Assembly: GCA_010015605.1 (NCBI GenBank) | Contig: ML975288.1 | Coordinates: 62,001 to 126,000, forward strand | DNA length: 64,000 nt | DNA from: Decorospora gaudefroyi | Taxonomy: Eukaryota > Ascomycota > Dothideomycetes > Pleosporales > Pleosporaceae | Reading direction: 5' to 3' | Shown: positions 31,001-42,468 of the stretch, in pieces | Position numbering within the stretch: position 1 is the first letter of the stretch | How the letters are laid out: every line of letters begins with the position of its first letter | The notes under the pieces: model-generated | Database searches by the model: none | The model's input: only the letters and a program-made list of their open reading frames with translations | Told to the model about the DNA's origin: nothing | Program-made: the position numbers and the translations under genes

Positions 31001-34000
31001 GGAACACGCGTTACCGGCGGTGATGGTTTCACCTTCTCCTGGCGCAACATCCTGCGGGTGAGCGAGATTGACTGGTTGACCGATCACCGCGTGGAGTCGA
31101 GAGTTGTGCTTCCCGGCGCTGCATATGTTTCGATGGCTATCGAAGCCGGTCGACAGCTTGTCGATGCAAATGAAGAGATGATCCGAGGGTACCGACTGCG
31201 TAATGTCGATGTCATGAACGCTCTTACGATTCCGGAGTCGTCCGCGGGCATCGAGGTTATGCTGGTGCTGCGACCATGCAGCGAGAAAGAGCTCGACCAC
31301 AAGGGCTGGTACGACTTTGAGCTTTCATCCGTTGGTGATGGCAGCAACACCTGGAACATGCATTGCAGAGGAGGTGTATCCGTCGAGATGAGCAATGCCA
31401 CCAGAGCTGCAACAGCTACGGTGGAGACCGCTCCAGACGAAAGCACGTTCTTTGCCACGGAGAGTAAGCCTAGGGATATCGAGATTGAGTCATTCTTCAA
31501 AACCTTGCGCGCAATGGGCTTCTATCACGGCCCAGTCTTCCAGAACTTCATCAACAGTCGAGCTTCGGGAGGAAACGCCATCACCAACATGAAGGTCACT
31601 CAGGCTGCGGAGACAGGCCAGAAGTACGTCCTCCACCCTGCTACGCTCGACTCCATTATCCAAGCTGCCTATATCGATACGGCGGAGCAGCAACAGCAGA
31701 GCGGTGACATGGTGCTGCCGCGTGCCATCAGAACCATGTTTGTACCTTCGAGTCTCAACAGGAGTGCCGGCGAGAACTTGAAGACTCTGTCACGTCTGAT
31801 CAAGACGGATAAGCGTGGCTCGACCACTGATATCAGCGTTGTCAATGCCGAAGGTGACAAGGCCTCGTCCATCGAGTTTCTGCAAGTCAAGGGCTTCTAC
31901 GTCCAAGCTGTTCCGCGGGATATGGAGACTGCCGTAAAGGAGAATCAAGTCTGCTTCAAGAGCAAGTGGGAGCTGGATCCTTCGTACGGCATTCCAGCTA
32001 GCATCACCGACGCCATGCCCGTAGCCATGACGGCAGAAGACACCGACCGTATGACCAAGTGTCTCAAGGTTTCGTACTTCTATATCCTGGACGCCTTGGC
32101 CGAGCTCGAGGGCGACGAGTCTTCCGAGAACTGGGCATGGCACCACAAGCGCTTCGTAGAATGGATGAAGGACGTCGTCGCGCAGGGCAACCGCGGCGAG
32201 TTTGGCCCAGGTAGCCGAGCGTGGTCCAAGGCCAGCAAAGGAGTCAAGCAGATGCTCAAGGACGAACTGTCGCGCGACAGCCCGGCCAAACGCCTACTGT
32301 GCCGCGTCGGCGCTAAGCTCCCCGAGATTGTTCGCGGAGTCATCACACCGTTAGAACTAATGATGGCTGACAACCTCCTGAACGAGTACTACATGGACGT
32401 CCCAGAATTCCAGAGGTTGTACAAGAATCTTAGTCAGATCGTTGACATTTACGCTGTCAAAAATCCAGGTGCAAGAGTGCTCGAGATCGGTGGCGGCACT
32501 GGAGGTGCCACAGGCGCAGTTCTAGAAGCATTTGCGACTCGAGGCGATGGTTCGGGAACACTGTTGGGCCACTACACATTCTCGGATGTCTCTTCTGGGT
32601 TCTTCGAAGCTGCTAGAGAGAAGTTCGCAGGCTGGACAAATCTCATGGACTTCAACAAGTTGGACATCGAGCAGGATCCCTCAGAGCAGGGCTTCGAAAT
32701 CGGCTCCTACGACATGGTCGTTGCATCCGCAGTTCTCCACGCCACGAAATCGCTACGCAAGACTCTGGCCAATGTCAGAAAACTCCTCAAACCCGGCGGC
32801 AAGTTGATCATGCTGGAGCAGACGAAAGACCGTCTGGAAGTGCAGATCGTTTTTGGAACGACTCCCGGATGGTGGCTTGGGGAGGAACCAGATAGGCAGT
32901 CGAGCCCCATCGCCAGCCTGGACTTTTGGAACAGAGCACTGAGAGACGTGGGCTTCAGTGGTGTTGATTTAGAGGTTCCTGATCTACTTCACGATGATTT
33001 CAAGTCTTCTAGTGTTATCGTTAGCACTAATGTGGCCGCCAGCGAGGAACTACCGAAACTTCCAAAGGCGATTTTCCTGGTGTATGTCAGCCAGCCGCCC
33101 CAAGTCTGGGTGCAGGCACTTAGCGAGGCCATCTATACCACCACTGGAACTCGACTCATCGTCCAGAGCCTTGATGAGGCCATTGTCGATGGCAAGCTCT
33201 GCATTTTTATCGGCGAGATGGACGCTCCTGTGCTGGCAACGATGGACAGCGTTGCCTTCGAGAAGATTCGCAATCTTGTAGTCACCAGCCGAGGTATTTT
33301 ATGGCTAAGCTGCAGCGGAAACCACAGCAAGGATGATCAGCAACCCCTCTTCGCTGAGGCCGATGGCCTGCTGAGAACGCTGAGGAACGAAGACTCTGCC
33401 CAACGATGCGTGCACCTAGACTTCGACACTGACCCTTGGTCTCATGGCCAAATCGCGTTCATCTCTCATGTGGTGAGCCAGAACTTTAACGATGCTGTCG
33501 ACATTGCCGAGGTGGAGGGCGAGTATAAGGTTTTGAATGGCATGCTCCGTGTTCCCAGGATGTACCCTGACGCTAAAGCCGACAACGAAGCCAGCAAGAC
33601 AACTATCGATCCTCCAGCTGAGCTCAAACTCTTCAACCAGCCCGGACAGATATTGCAATGGCAGAGTGCTAGAAATGGCGTCCTGAGCGATGCATACTTC
33701 ACGGACGATTTCCGATATCCGTCTGGTCTCGAGAGCGGCATGATTGAAGTCGAGCCGAAGGCGTTTGGCTTGAACTTTCGAGACGTCATGGTGGCTCTGG
33801 GTCAGGTCGAAGAGGACGGTCTCGTCTACTCTGAGATGTGCGGTGTGGTCACGAAGCTTGGTCCTGATTGCGATAAGTCTGGTCTCAAGGTGGGGGACCG
33901 AGTCTGCGGAGCAGGCTGGGGCTATGTGACAAACACAGTCTACTCTGCGTGGGGAGACGTGGCGAAGATCCCGGACAACCTCTCTTTTGAAGAGACAGCG

Positions 34001-35940
34001 TCGGTTCCCACCATCTATATCACTGTGTACCACTCCCTTGTCAACATTGCTCGACTCCAGAAAGGAGAGTCGATCCTCATCCATGCAGGTACTGGCGGTG
34101 TTGGCCAAGCAGCTATCATGCTCGCACGACACCTCGGTGCCAACACCTACGTCACATGTAGTTCGATTGAGAAGCGGGACTTTCTCATCGAGAGGTACAA
34201 GATTGATCCCTCACATATATTTAGCAGCCGAGATGCCAGCTTTGCGCCTGCAATCATGGCTGCCACCGGGGGCAAGGGCGTAGATGTTCTTCTCAACTGT
34301 CTCGCTGGACCGCTGCTGAAAGCAGGGTGGGAATGCATGGCCCGGTTCGGACGTTTCATCGAGATCGGCAAGGTCGATATGCAAAGCGGACGTTTGCTCG
34401 ACATGACCGCATTCCGCAAGTGCGTGACCATCTCAGGTGTCGACATTCTGTCCTTGGCGGCGTACAGCAAAGAGGTGTATCGCGGCGCGCTTGAAGCAAC
34501 ACTGAGGTTGATCTCTGAGGGCGCCGTCCACACAGTATATCCGCTGCACGTATATGGAGTATCGGAGATGGAGAAGCCTCTCCGCCAGTTGCAAGGAGGT
34601 AAGCATATAGGCAAGTTTGTTGTTGCACCCAGATCAGGAGAAAAGGTCAAGGTAAGAACCCAGTGTCTTAGACTTTTGTCCATACTGATCGTCATAGGTA
34701 CTCAGTCGACCTCGGCCTGTGAAATTGGCCAACCCAGACTGCACATATATGATCGTTGGAGGTGTCACGGGTATCGGCCGAGCCGTCGTGGAGTGGATGG
34801 TGCAGAAAGGCGCCACGAACATTCTCATCGTCTCGAGGAACGCGGGGACCCATGCGGATGCTCCATCTCTGATCGAGGCATGCCAAGCTGGTGGATGCAA
34901 TGCGCACGTTCGTAACTGCGATGTTGCCGACGAGAAGAGCTTCCTTGCTCTGCTCGAGTCCTGCAAGGGCTCAATGCCACCCATCCGCGGCGTGCTCACC
35001 ACAGCCATGGTGCTCGACGACACTGTACTCGAGCGCATGTCCTACGACCAATGGCAGCATGCAACTCTGCCCAAAGTCGCCAGTACGATGAATCTTCATA
35101 AGCACCTCCCGAACTTGGACTTCTTCGTTATGATGAGCTCGACAGCCGGTGTAAGCCGTGATCCTATGTCATAGTCCAGACCGACGCTGATTTTTGTAGA
35201 TCTTCGGTAACCCCTCGCAAGCCAACTACAATGCTGGCAACGCTTTCCAAGATGAACTTGCGCGATGCCGGACCTCTTGCGGCCTCCCGGCTATTTCCAT
35301 CGATCTTGGTATCGTTGAGAGCGTTGGCTTCGTGGCCGAAGCCTCAGAAGAGAAGAAACAGGTGCTCGAGACTAGTCTTCGTAGGAGAGGTGTCGGCGCT
35401 CCTCTTGCTCTTGACCATCTCTTGAGACTGGTCGAGTGTGCGATTCGAGAGCCGTTACGGTCCTGCCCAGATGACAGCCAGGTCGTTACGTGCCTTGCTA
35501 GTTGGGATGAGACGGACGCGGACTCGGCGCTGCACCGCGATCGCCGCTTTCGCACATTGCGCCTCGGAACATCGCTGAAGACAGCTGGAGCGGTTGACGA
35601 CAGCAAGAACTCCAACAACGCCAATCCCTCTTTTGCCCTCACTCAGAAGCTGTCCAGCCCTGAGGTGGGCGGAGTGCCAGGGGCAGCGCGCGTCATTGCC
35701 GATGCGCTTGTGGGCAAGATGGCAGACCTTTTCAATCTACTGTCGACGGAAATTGACCAAGCGATGCCTATGAGCCATTACGGTGTTGATTCTTTGGTGG
35801 CAGTCGAAGTACGCAACTGGTTAGGGACGGCGGCCAAGGCGAAAGTGAGCGTGTTCGAGATTCTGCAGACGCCTTCACTGCACGAGTTTGCAGCTCTGGC
35901 TGCCGGGAGGAGTGAGTTGGTTAGGGCTATCAATGTGTAG
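28066..35940 (+). CDS. Highly reducing type I polyketide synthase (KS-AT-DH-MT-ER-KR-ACP)
   Basis: There are five exons (28066-28302, 28351-28510, 28566-34651, 34698-35150, 35200-35940), giving 2558 aa. KS: catalytic Cys about 201 in DTGCSSG, His about 336 in EAHMTGT, His about 376 in KTNVGH. AT: Ser about 650 in SHSSGEIAAAY. DH: His about 973 in WLTDHRV and Asp in HPATLDSIIQ. C-methyltransferase: VLEIGGGTGGATG near 1437. ER: HAGTGGVGQAA near 1974. KR: GGVTGIGR near 2180, with Tyr in SQANYNAG. ACP: Ser in GVDSL near 2508. All catalytic residues I can check are present, so a fully reduced, C-methylated chain is expected. No thioesterase, reductase or acyltransferase release domain follows the ACP, so release must be by a separate enzyme, possibly the nearby BAHD acyltransferase or alpha/beta hydrolase. 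Two non-catalytic motif changes are noted in the findings. Confidence 0.95.
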
Positions 35941-36393
35941 ACAGTCGTCGTCCGTGCTCACTTTGGATGAGACTCCGATGACGTCAGGGATGAGATGAAA
36001 TGAGAGCAGAACTTCCCCTCAAGGAACATACGTTCTGGCTGCGCTGTGCACGTACAGCCGCAGAATGCAAATTAAAGCGCATAGTCCCATCAACCATTCG
36101 TTGCACATCAAACTGTTTACCACGCGACATCAAAGGTCGTGTAAGAAAATCAGGTCTCAAAAGTGCCTCAGCACACCCTCACGTCTGTAGATACAAATCA
36201 CCCCATCGCTCCCACCGGCACAGACACAGTAAAACAGCGCTACCTAGCGGTAGTCACCCACTAATTTGGCAGCAGTGTACCGCTCTATAATCAGATTTAC
36301 TTCCATCGAGCGTACGCGAGGTAGTCCGTGGGCCATGTAACCCCTCCACATATCCACCAAAAAAAAAAACCACTAATTACGGCCAGCTTCACA
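35941..36393. other. Intergenic downstream of polyketide synthase
   Basis: This 453-bp stretch contains the synthase 3' UTR and the promoter of the next gene, with an A-run at about 36360-36370. No gene is supported. Confidence 0.5.
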
Positions 36394-37182
36394 ATGGCGG
36401 AGCAATCACAACCCCGAGATATCAGTAGACTTTCAGTGCAGTTCCGCAGCGCAATGGAAGGCCTCACTCACCAATGGGGCTTTGCCGTTGTGCGCACCGC
36501 CTACGCCAATGACAACGACGACGTACAGTGGGCTGCCGCCTTGAAGAAGCTACACGACTACGCTACTCCGTCAGATAGCGGGGCTGAGATGGATCCCGAC
36601 ACGTTTGCGCTACCCGTCATATCTGATAGTGCTCTTCTGCGCGGGGCCGACTATGCCTCAGTGCGCAAGGCGTTCAACCAGTGGATCGCGGATTTTGTTG
36701 GCCGGGAGAGAAATGAAGACGACGACGAAGAGTGGCCGTCGGACGTCCGGCGCGATGCGTGCATTGTCATCGACGAAGCTGCACTGGCTTCGCTGCTGAA
36801 TGCGCCAGACTTTGTTCGCGGCAAAGTCCCCAACCTGGACCTGGAGCCGTGGTTTACTGTGGTGGACGCCGAGGACCCGGCCAACATGCCTTATCGCGGA
36901 GGGGCGCCGTACATGGGCTTCACAAGAGCCTACGCGCGTGTCCTCAGCCAACTGTTCGATGATCTCGACTCGCGGTCTCTGGAGCAGCTGAGCCCGATTC
37001 GAGTCTACGATGGCCAGATACCGCTTTTCACTGGTTCTTCGCAGGGCGAGCTTGTGGATCCGCCTGGTGGAGTGGACGGACGATACAAGTTTCCGCGGGG
37101 AACGCCGAGGGGCGCACAGGGAGCGCAGGCTATGTTGGAAGAGATTAAGCGAGCAGTGGGGAAAGCGGGTATGGGTTATTGA
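36394..37182 (+). CDS. Uncharacterised fungal protein (263 aa)
   Basis: A single exon reads MAEQSQPRDISRL to GKAGMGY. I do not recognise a named domain. The sequence is soluble and acidic in the middle (NEDDDEEW), with conserved-looking blocks GFAVVRTAYA, ACIVIDEAAL and PYMGFTRAYARVLSQLFDDL. The C-terminus has a Gly/Pro-rich tail (DPPGGVDGRYKFPRGTPRG). No signal peptide or membrane segment. An in-frame Met at 36328 exists, but the frame before 36394 is low complexity. It resembles anonymous proteins seen in many ascomycetes. It lies just downstream of the polyketide synthase, on the same strand, but nothing in it points to metabolism. Confidence 0.7.
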   Translation: MAEQSQPRDISRLSVQFRSAMEGLTHQWGFAVVRTAYANDNDDVQWAAALKKLHDYATPSDSGAEMDPDTFALPVISDSALLRGADYASVRKAFNQWIADFVGRERNEDDDEEWPSDVRRDACIVIDEAALASLLNAPDFVRGKVPNLDLEPWFTVVDAEDPANMPYRGGAPYMGFTRAYARVLSQLFDDLDSRSLEQLSPIRVYDGQIPLFTGSSQGELVDPPGGVDGRYKFPRGTPRGAQGAQAMLEEIKRAVGKAGMGY

Positions 37183-37723
37183 TTCTGATGAGTTGGAGGG
37201 CATCAAACGAAATAGGACAGAAGTGGTAGTGCAGCCTATCCCTGCTCTTGTTCTTCTAATTTTTGAGATGAAACTCGGAACAACGCTTAGAATGTTGTAG
37301 CTAAGTTACAACTTGGTGAAGAGAAGGTATTGCCTTCACACTAGCTTCTCTTCACCGTTTCCAGCCCAATGTTCAATGTAGTGCAGTAAGCGTCACGTGA
37401 CCAGCGTTCAATGTACCAGTAGCGACTACTTTTCGTGGCTCAACTTTAGCATTTGCTTTTGCAAAAATGTCTCTCCCTCCCCCCCGTCATCATCGACTTT
37501 CGATAGAAAAATAAAATGTTCGAAAACAGAGACACACGTTAGACCAAACACTCAATCTGCATAGTGTAGGAGATAACTAGTGCTCCCACTATCGCCAAAC
37601 ACTTTCAGTCCAAAAAAAGAGAAAAAAAAACCGGAAAAAGCGCATACTAGTACATGAGACAGGCTATCGAAACCTCCAACCCCGCCAACATCCCTACTAA
37701 AAATACAGACACAAATAATACTA
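37183..37723. other. Convergent 3' intergenic region
   Basis: This 541-bp region lies between convergent genes, with short A-runs near 37612-37640. No gene is supported. Confidence 0.5.
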
Positions 37724-40511
37724 CTAATACTTTTCCTCCAACCTAGCCGTCATACCACGGACCGGAATCCGTGTCCTTTCCTTACGTTCGCTGACATGTA
37801 TCTGACGCTCAAGCTCGAGACGCATAGCCACTTTCTGCGCGTCTGTCAACTGCTCAACCAGATGCGCAATACCAGCTTCACTCTGTCCATTGGAAAGATG
37901 GTCTAGATCGGCCTTGGTAGCCATGGCGAGCTGATCTTGTAGCGCGTTGAGAGCCTTGACACCTAGTTCCGCAAGGGCTTTGTTGAGTTCGTCGTCAGAG
38001 GAAGATTTGGCTTTTTTGGCGGCTGGCTGGTGCGCGTCGGGGGCTATGTCGGATGCTTTGCGTTTGGATGATTTCAGGGCTTCCTTCTTGGCTTTGGCGG
38101 CGAGGTAGCGGGCTGAGTGGCCTAGTGGTTGGCCGTTTTTGGCAAGCGGTTGCTGTTCTACATTGAGGGGCGGTGCTGTGAAGAAGAGTACGCGGCCCTT
38201 TTCGTCGCGCTGGAACTGCTCGCGGATCTCTAGCGGGATGCTGGCGTTTGCGTGGTCGGGCATAATGTACACTTCGACGGGCTGTGGCGCTTTGTAATTG
38301 GGTGGTAGCTGCTGGACATAGGGTTGCTGATATCCTTGCGTGGCCCGCGGCGTCTGGAAAGCTTGCATGGGTGCGCTTGGTTGGGGAGTAAACGGGACGT
38401 GTGGTGTGATGGGGTGATAGGCGGGCGCTTGCGGCGCATGGTGGTGCATGTGCGGTGCCGGCGATTGTGAGTGAGAGTGATACTGCGTCGCGTGGGTGGG
38501 CGTATATGCTGGTGCAACGTGGTGCTGCTGTGGAGTGGGAGCAGGCATGGGTGTGTGGGCCGGCGCTTGCGCGATGGGATAGTTTCTCGATGACTCGTAG
38601 CCGTGGGATGAGGCAGTGGGTAAAGTTGGAGTAGGCATCACAGGTGCTGGCGGAGGTGTCGGAGGCGGTGGCGGGGTAGGTTCAGGTGGTGGAGATTCCT
38701 GCAGATGTTGTGAGTGAAAGCTTCAAAGTGAGAGTGACTTTGGTTAATTACCTTGGGGTCACGTGGTCGACGATGGACGGCGCCAATCTTTGGAGGCGCG
38801 TTCTCTGCACCCCACTCGGGCTTTGGAAGATCGTCATCCTCCTTTTGCTCGTCCTTGAGCAGGTAAGCAATCGGGCTAGGCACCTTCTTCAACTTCCTGG
38901 GCGCATCGAACAGATCCATGACATAGTCCTTGTCCCGCACTTCGTCGGGCAGACAACTGGCCCACGTCTTGATCTTGTTCAGCTTGTGATTCTCCTCGTT
39001 GTAGCGGGCCTCGCAAACATAGATCTCCTTATCCGAAGGAAAATCGCGTGGTCGGCCCTTGTTGTACCTCGTGATGAACATGACGAAGCAGCGATCTACC
39101 ACCTCGTCGATGCGGTGATCGCGGTATTGGCCAGTCTTGACAACTTCGTTTTCAAAGAAGTGCCTATCGAAACGGTGGACAGTCTGCTCTGGGCGGTAGT
39201 ACCAGCACGCATTCACCCACTGTCCGCCATTGGCGTCTTGCCAAGTGCGATAGATTTGAGCGACGATAGGTTTCGTGAGGTCATTTGCGTTCTGAATGTG
39301 CACCCAATCGCCCACTTTCCATAGTTCGCCGTTGTGGACAATACCGCTAGGCATGGGTATGCGTCCTTCCTCCATCACATAGTCGGTATCCGGCTTTTCC
39401 TTCTCGGCCTTTGCAATCTTGCGGGCTTCCTTTTGTAGGTGAACGGCATCCTTGTAGATCTGGCTGTCCTCTTCATTGTACTGCTTGGCATTCTCGAACA
39501 TGAGCTCCACATCCACCATGAAGTGGTCGACCGAGTTGTACTTCTTGCGCTTTAGCTTCCGCTTGAGTATGTCCATGGCCATTGGAGTCTTGATCTCGGA
39601 GTGGTATTCGGGCATGACGGTCTTGTCGGGAACGCGCTCGAATGCGCTGACCATTAGCTTGTTGAGCTGGTTTCGAGGTTTCCTGATGCCCTTCATGATG
39701 GTCTTGATGCGTGCTTCCATGGGCGTATCCACCCGCGGCGGCCTTCCGCGCTTCTTTCTTGATTCCGGGTCATCGTTCTTGGCGTCTTCTTGCTTGACTG
39801 GTCTCTCGCGGCCTTCGCGCTTGGTGATAGCTGCTGTAGAACGGGGACCGCGCCGCCTCTTGCGCTTACCGCCTTCCTCTTCCTCCTCGTCGTCTTCCTC
39901 CTCATCGACTTCGAGCTCCTCTTCATCGTCTTCTTCCTCATCGTCTTCTTCCTCCTCGGGTAACAGGGGGTCTTGTTCGGGGATTTCTCCGAGGAAGGGT
40001 AGGGTCGCAATCGTCTCGGTTATGACGTTGTCGTCGACAAGCTTCTTTAGCTCTCGTTCGATGACCTTCTTGACCTCCAGCGCATCCACGTATGCCTGAG
40101 AGTCTTGCCGGTTGTATACCTGGGCGTTGTGGGGAATGAGGGCGAGGTCGCGTACAAAGTCGGAAAAGTTCTTGTAATCCTTCTGCGCAATCTTGGCCTT
40201 TATCGTGCTCAGCGCCATGGGCTCCTTGATGATGTCGTAGTAGTCGGGCACGGCGCGCTTGTTCACTTTGCGCTGGAAGAGCTTGGTGGGGTCGTAGGCG
40301 CCACTTGATGCGCATTAGCTTTGGCCCTTGCGGCGCATGGATAGCATAGTACATACTCGTCAGTTCTATAGTCGTACACGCTCTTGAGGAAGTTTGACAT
40401 GGCCTCCCATTCCTGTGCCGTGACGGTAGAAGTCGCGCCGGCGGATTCAGCCGTCTCCGTTGTGGGCACAGGGGTCGAACTTGGCGCACGTGCAGTCGCC
40501 ATGGCAGCCAT
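37724..40511 (-). CDS. RSC1: RSC chromatin-remodelling subunit Rsc1/Rsc2 (two bromodomains, BAH)
   Basis: There are three exons (40511-40357, 40303-38752, 38698-37724), giving 893 aa. Domains in order: bromodomain 1 at about 33-125 (VPDYYDIIKEPMAL, HNAQVYN); a very acidic run at about 165-200; an AT-hook-like KKRGRPPR near 235; bromodomain 2 at about 247-340 (MPEYHSEIKTPMAM, NAKQYNEEDS); a BAH domain at about 375-505 (GDWVHIQN, VNACWYYRPEQT, FDRHFFENEVVKTG). A Pro/Gln/His-rich tail follows. This is the architecture of yeast Rsc1/Rsc2, which target the RSC remodeller to acetylated nucleosomes. The start is a little uncertain: Met codons at 40511 and 40502 are both possible, and the frame extends further upstream. 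Confidence 0.9.
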
Positions 40512-40994
40512 CTCTTCACTCGATATGCGCGGTGATGGTGGTTTGGCGGTGAGTGTCGGTGTTGGCGGCTTCGCGTCGTGAATGTACAGAAGTCGCGACC
40601 AGGATGCGGAGCGGATCGCCGCGCACGGACCGAATGCTTGGCGCAGTGTTTGGCGAGATGCTCGGCTCACCCTACCTACGCTATGCTTCCGGAACATTCA
40701 CTTACGGCGTACGCCATGCCGCTTGTTCACGCGCCAGCTGTCGCCTCTGGTTGTTTTCCGTAGCTGACATAACATTTCTTTTCTTCGCACCACATCACCG
40801 TGTTGTTGCTCCTCCGTGAACTTCTCCTTCCGTACCGGTCAACTCACTCTCACTCATCGCAGATTCCCTTCTGACAGCTCCCCACCGCCGCTTCCCTGTT
40901 CCAGGCCCCACCACTAGGGAACTACTTTGATTATTCATAGCTCCCTCACGTATACCGTAACCGTCTTCTTACGTATAGTCGCATATACCACAAC
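40512..40994. promoter_or_regulatory. Divergent promoter, RSC1 / OTU1
   Basis: This 483-bp region separates two divergent housekeeping genes. A CT-rich stretch at about 40800-40870 is typical of fungal promoters. No other gene is supported. Confidence 0.5.
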
Positions 40995-41981
40995 ATGCCG
41001 GTCCGCGTTCGGTTACGCGCGCCCAACGGCACCCACACCATATCACTCGACGACGATGCCGCCGTATCGGACCTGCTCTCCTCCATCAGCGAAAAGACGG
41101 AGCTTCCACTATTCGCGCTGAAATGGAACCACCCACCGCAGCCACTCGATCCTTCGCTCTACGGCATGTCAACACTGCTCAGAGACACAGATCTTAAGCT
41201 CAACGGCGCATCGATCATTGTAATCGCGGAAGCTACGGGTGACCCCAGTGAGCGCAGAGAGGAGCAGGACCTCCAGAGCGCCACGTCACAGTCTGCGCCG
41301 CTGTCTCTCCAGCGCAAGCAGAACTCGGCGCTCAAGGACACGCCCGAGGTACCTGTGCCCGACCGCGGCGGCACCATCGTACTGCGAGTCATGCCCGACG
41401 ACAACTCCTGCATGTTCCGCGCTGTTGGCAGCGCCGTTCTGACCGACTCACTTGACGCAATGACAGAGCTCCGGTCTATGGTCGCCCAAGCCATTCAGAG
41501 GGACCCGGAACAATACAATGAAGCAATCCTGCAACGGTCCCCCGACGAATACTGCAAATGGATATCCTACTCAGACTCGTGGGGCGGTGGTATCGAGCTC
41601 AGCATCCTGTCGCAAGAGTTTGATATCGAGATTGCCAGCGTCAATGTGCAGGACAATCGGGTGGATCGGTTCAACGAGGGCAGACCGCGACGTTGCATCC
41701 TTGTCTATTCTGGTATACATTACGACACCATTGCCTTGGTCCCGCAGGGTGTGCCACCGCAAGACCCCTCGCTCGATATGAAGCTGTTCGACACGAACGA
41801 CGATGTCATTCTCGAAGCTGCGAGAGATCTCTGCGGACAACTACAAAAAGCACATTACTATACCGACACACAGAAGTTTGACATAAAATGCAACAAATGC
41901 GATTGGAAGGGTGCAGGTGAAGCAGGCGCAATCCAACACGCCACCGAAACGGGGCACAGCGACTTTGGCGAGGCGGATTAA
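40995..41981 (+). CDS. OTU1: Ubiquitin thioesterase OTU1 (YOD1 orthologue)
   Basis: A single exon encodes 328 aa. The N-terminal 80 residues form a UBX-like domain (VRLRAPNGTHTISLDDDA, LKLNGASIIVI) that binds Cdc48/p97. The OTU protease domain has catalytic Asp/Cys in MPDDNSCMFRAVG (Cys139) and His in VYSGIHYDTI. The C-terminus has the C2H2 zinc finger typical of the family (CNKCDW then HATETGH). Otu1 trims ubiquitin chains on Cdc48 clients in ER-associated degradation. Length and layout match the family. Confidence 0.95.
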   Translation: MPVRVRLRAPNGTHTISLDDDAAVSDLLSSISEKTELPLFALKWNHPPQPLDPSLYGMSTLLRDTDLKLNGASIIVIAEATGDPSERREEQDLQSATSQSAPLSLQRKQNSALKDTPEVPVPDRGGTIVLRVMPDDNSCMFRAVGSAVLTDSLDAMTELRSMVAQAIQRDPEQYNEAILQRSPDEYCKWISYSDSWGGGIELSILSQEFDIEIASVNVQDNRVDRFNEGRPRRCILVYSGIHYDTIALVPQGVPPQDPSLDMKLFDTNDDVILEAARDLCGQLQKAHYYTDTQKFDIKCNKCDWKGAGEAGAIQHATETGHSDFGEAD

Positions 41982-42468
41982 GCTTTCACCAGTAATCCGC
42001 CCTTGGGACAGGAAACTCGGGAGACTGAGGATGCAGGTAGGGTAGGTATAATGCGGAATCTATTGTTGTAGAATTTACACTCAGGCGACGGGCTGGACGT
42101 AGCAAGAATCGATCTCAGAAACATACATCCGTCTTTCATCTTGTTTCATTTAGCATAGCCTGATGAATGGCATTCAAGGGTCAATGGAGGACCGCAGTGC
42201 AGCTCGTTGGCCACCATAAGACAGCCTGTGCAACTACGCCGCTGCGGCAAAGTAAAAACGTGCTGTCAAACCTCCCCAAACCTACACCATCACCAATTCC
42301 TCCACACATCTCTACTCCACGTCTTCTCAATCAAAAGCCTACCAAACCCACACTCCAGCAAAAAACAAAAGTATCAACCCACTCTTCGCCTCTCAACAAC
42401 CAGTCCCTTCCCAATCTCCCCATCATGTCACACACACCGCAGCACCCAACCTGTCCCACCGACATGAC
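41982..42468. other. Intergenic after OTU1
   Basis: This stretch holds the OTU1 3' UTR. The C-rich stretch at about 42265-42430 gives long open frames with poor protein character, so none is called here. Confidence 0.4.

Noticed and set aside
33416..34132. 238-codon minus-strand open frame opposite the PKS ER region
   Set aside because: Antisense shadow of the PKS exon; no domain features.
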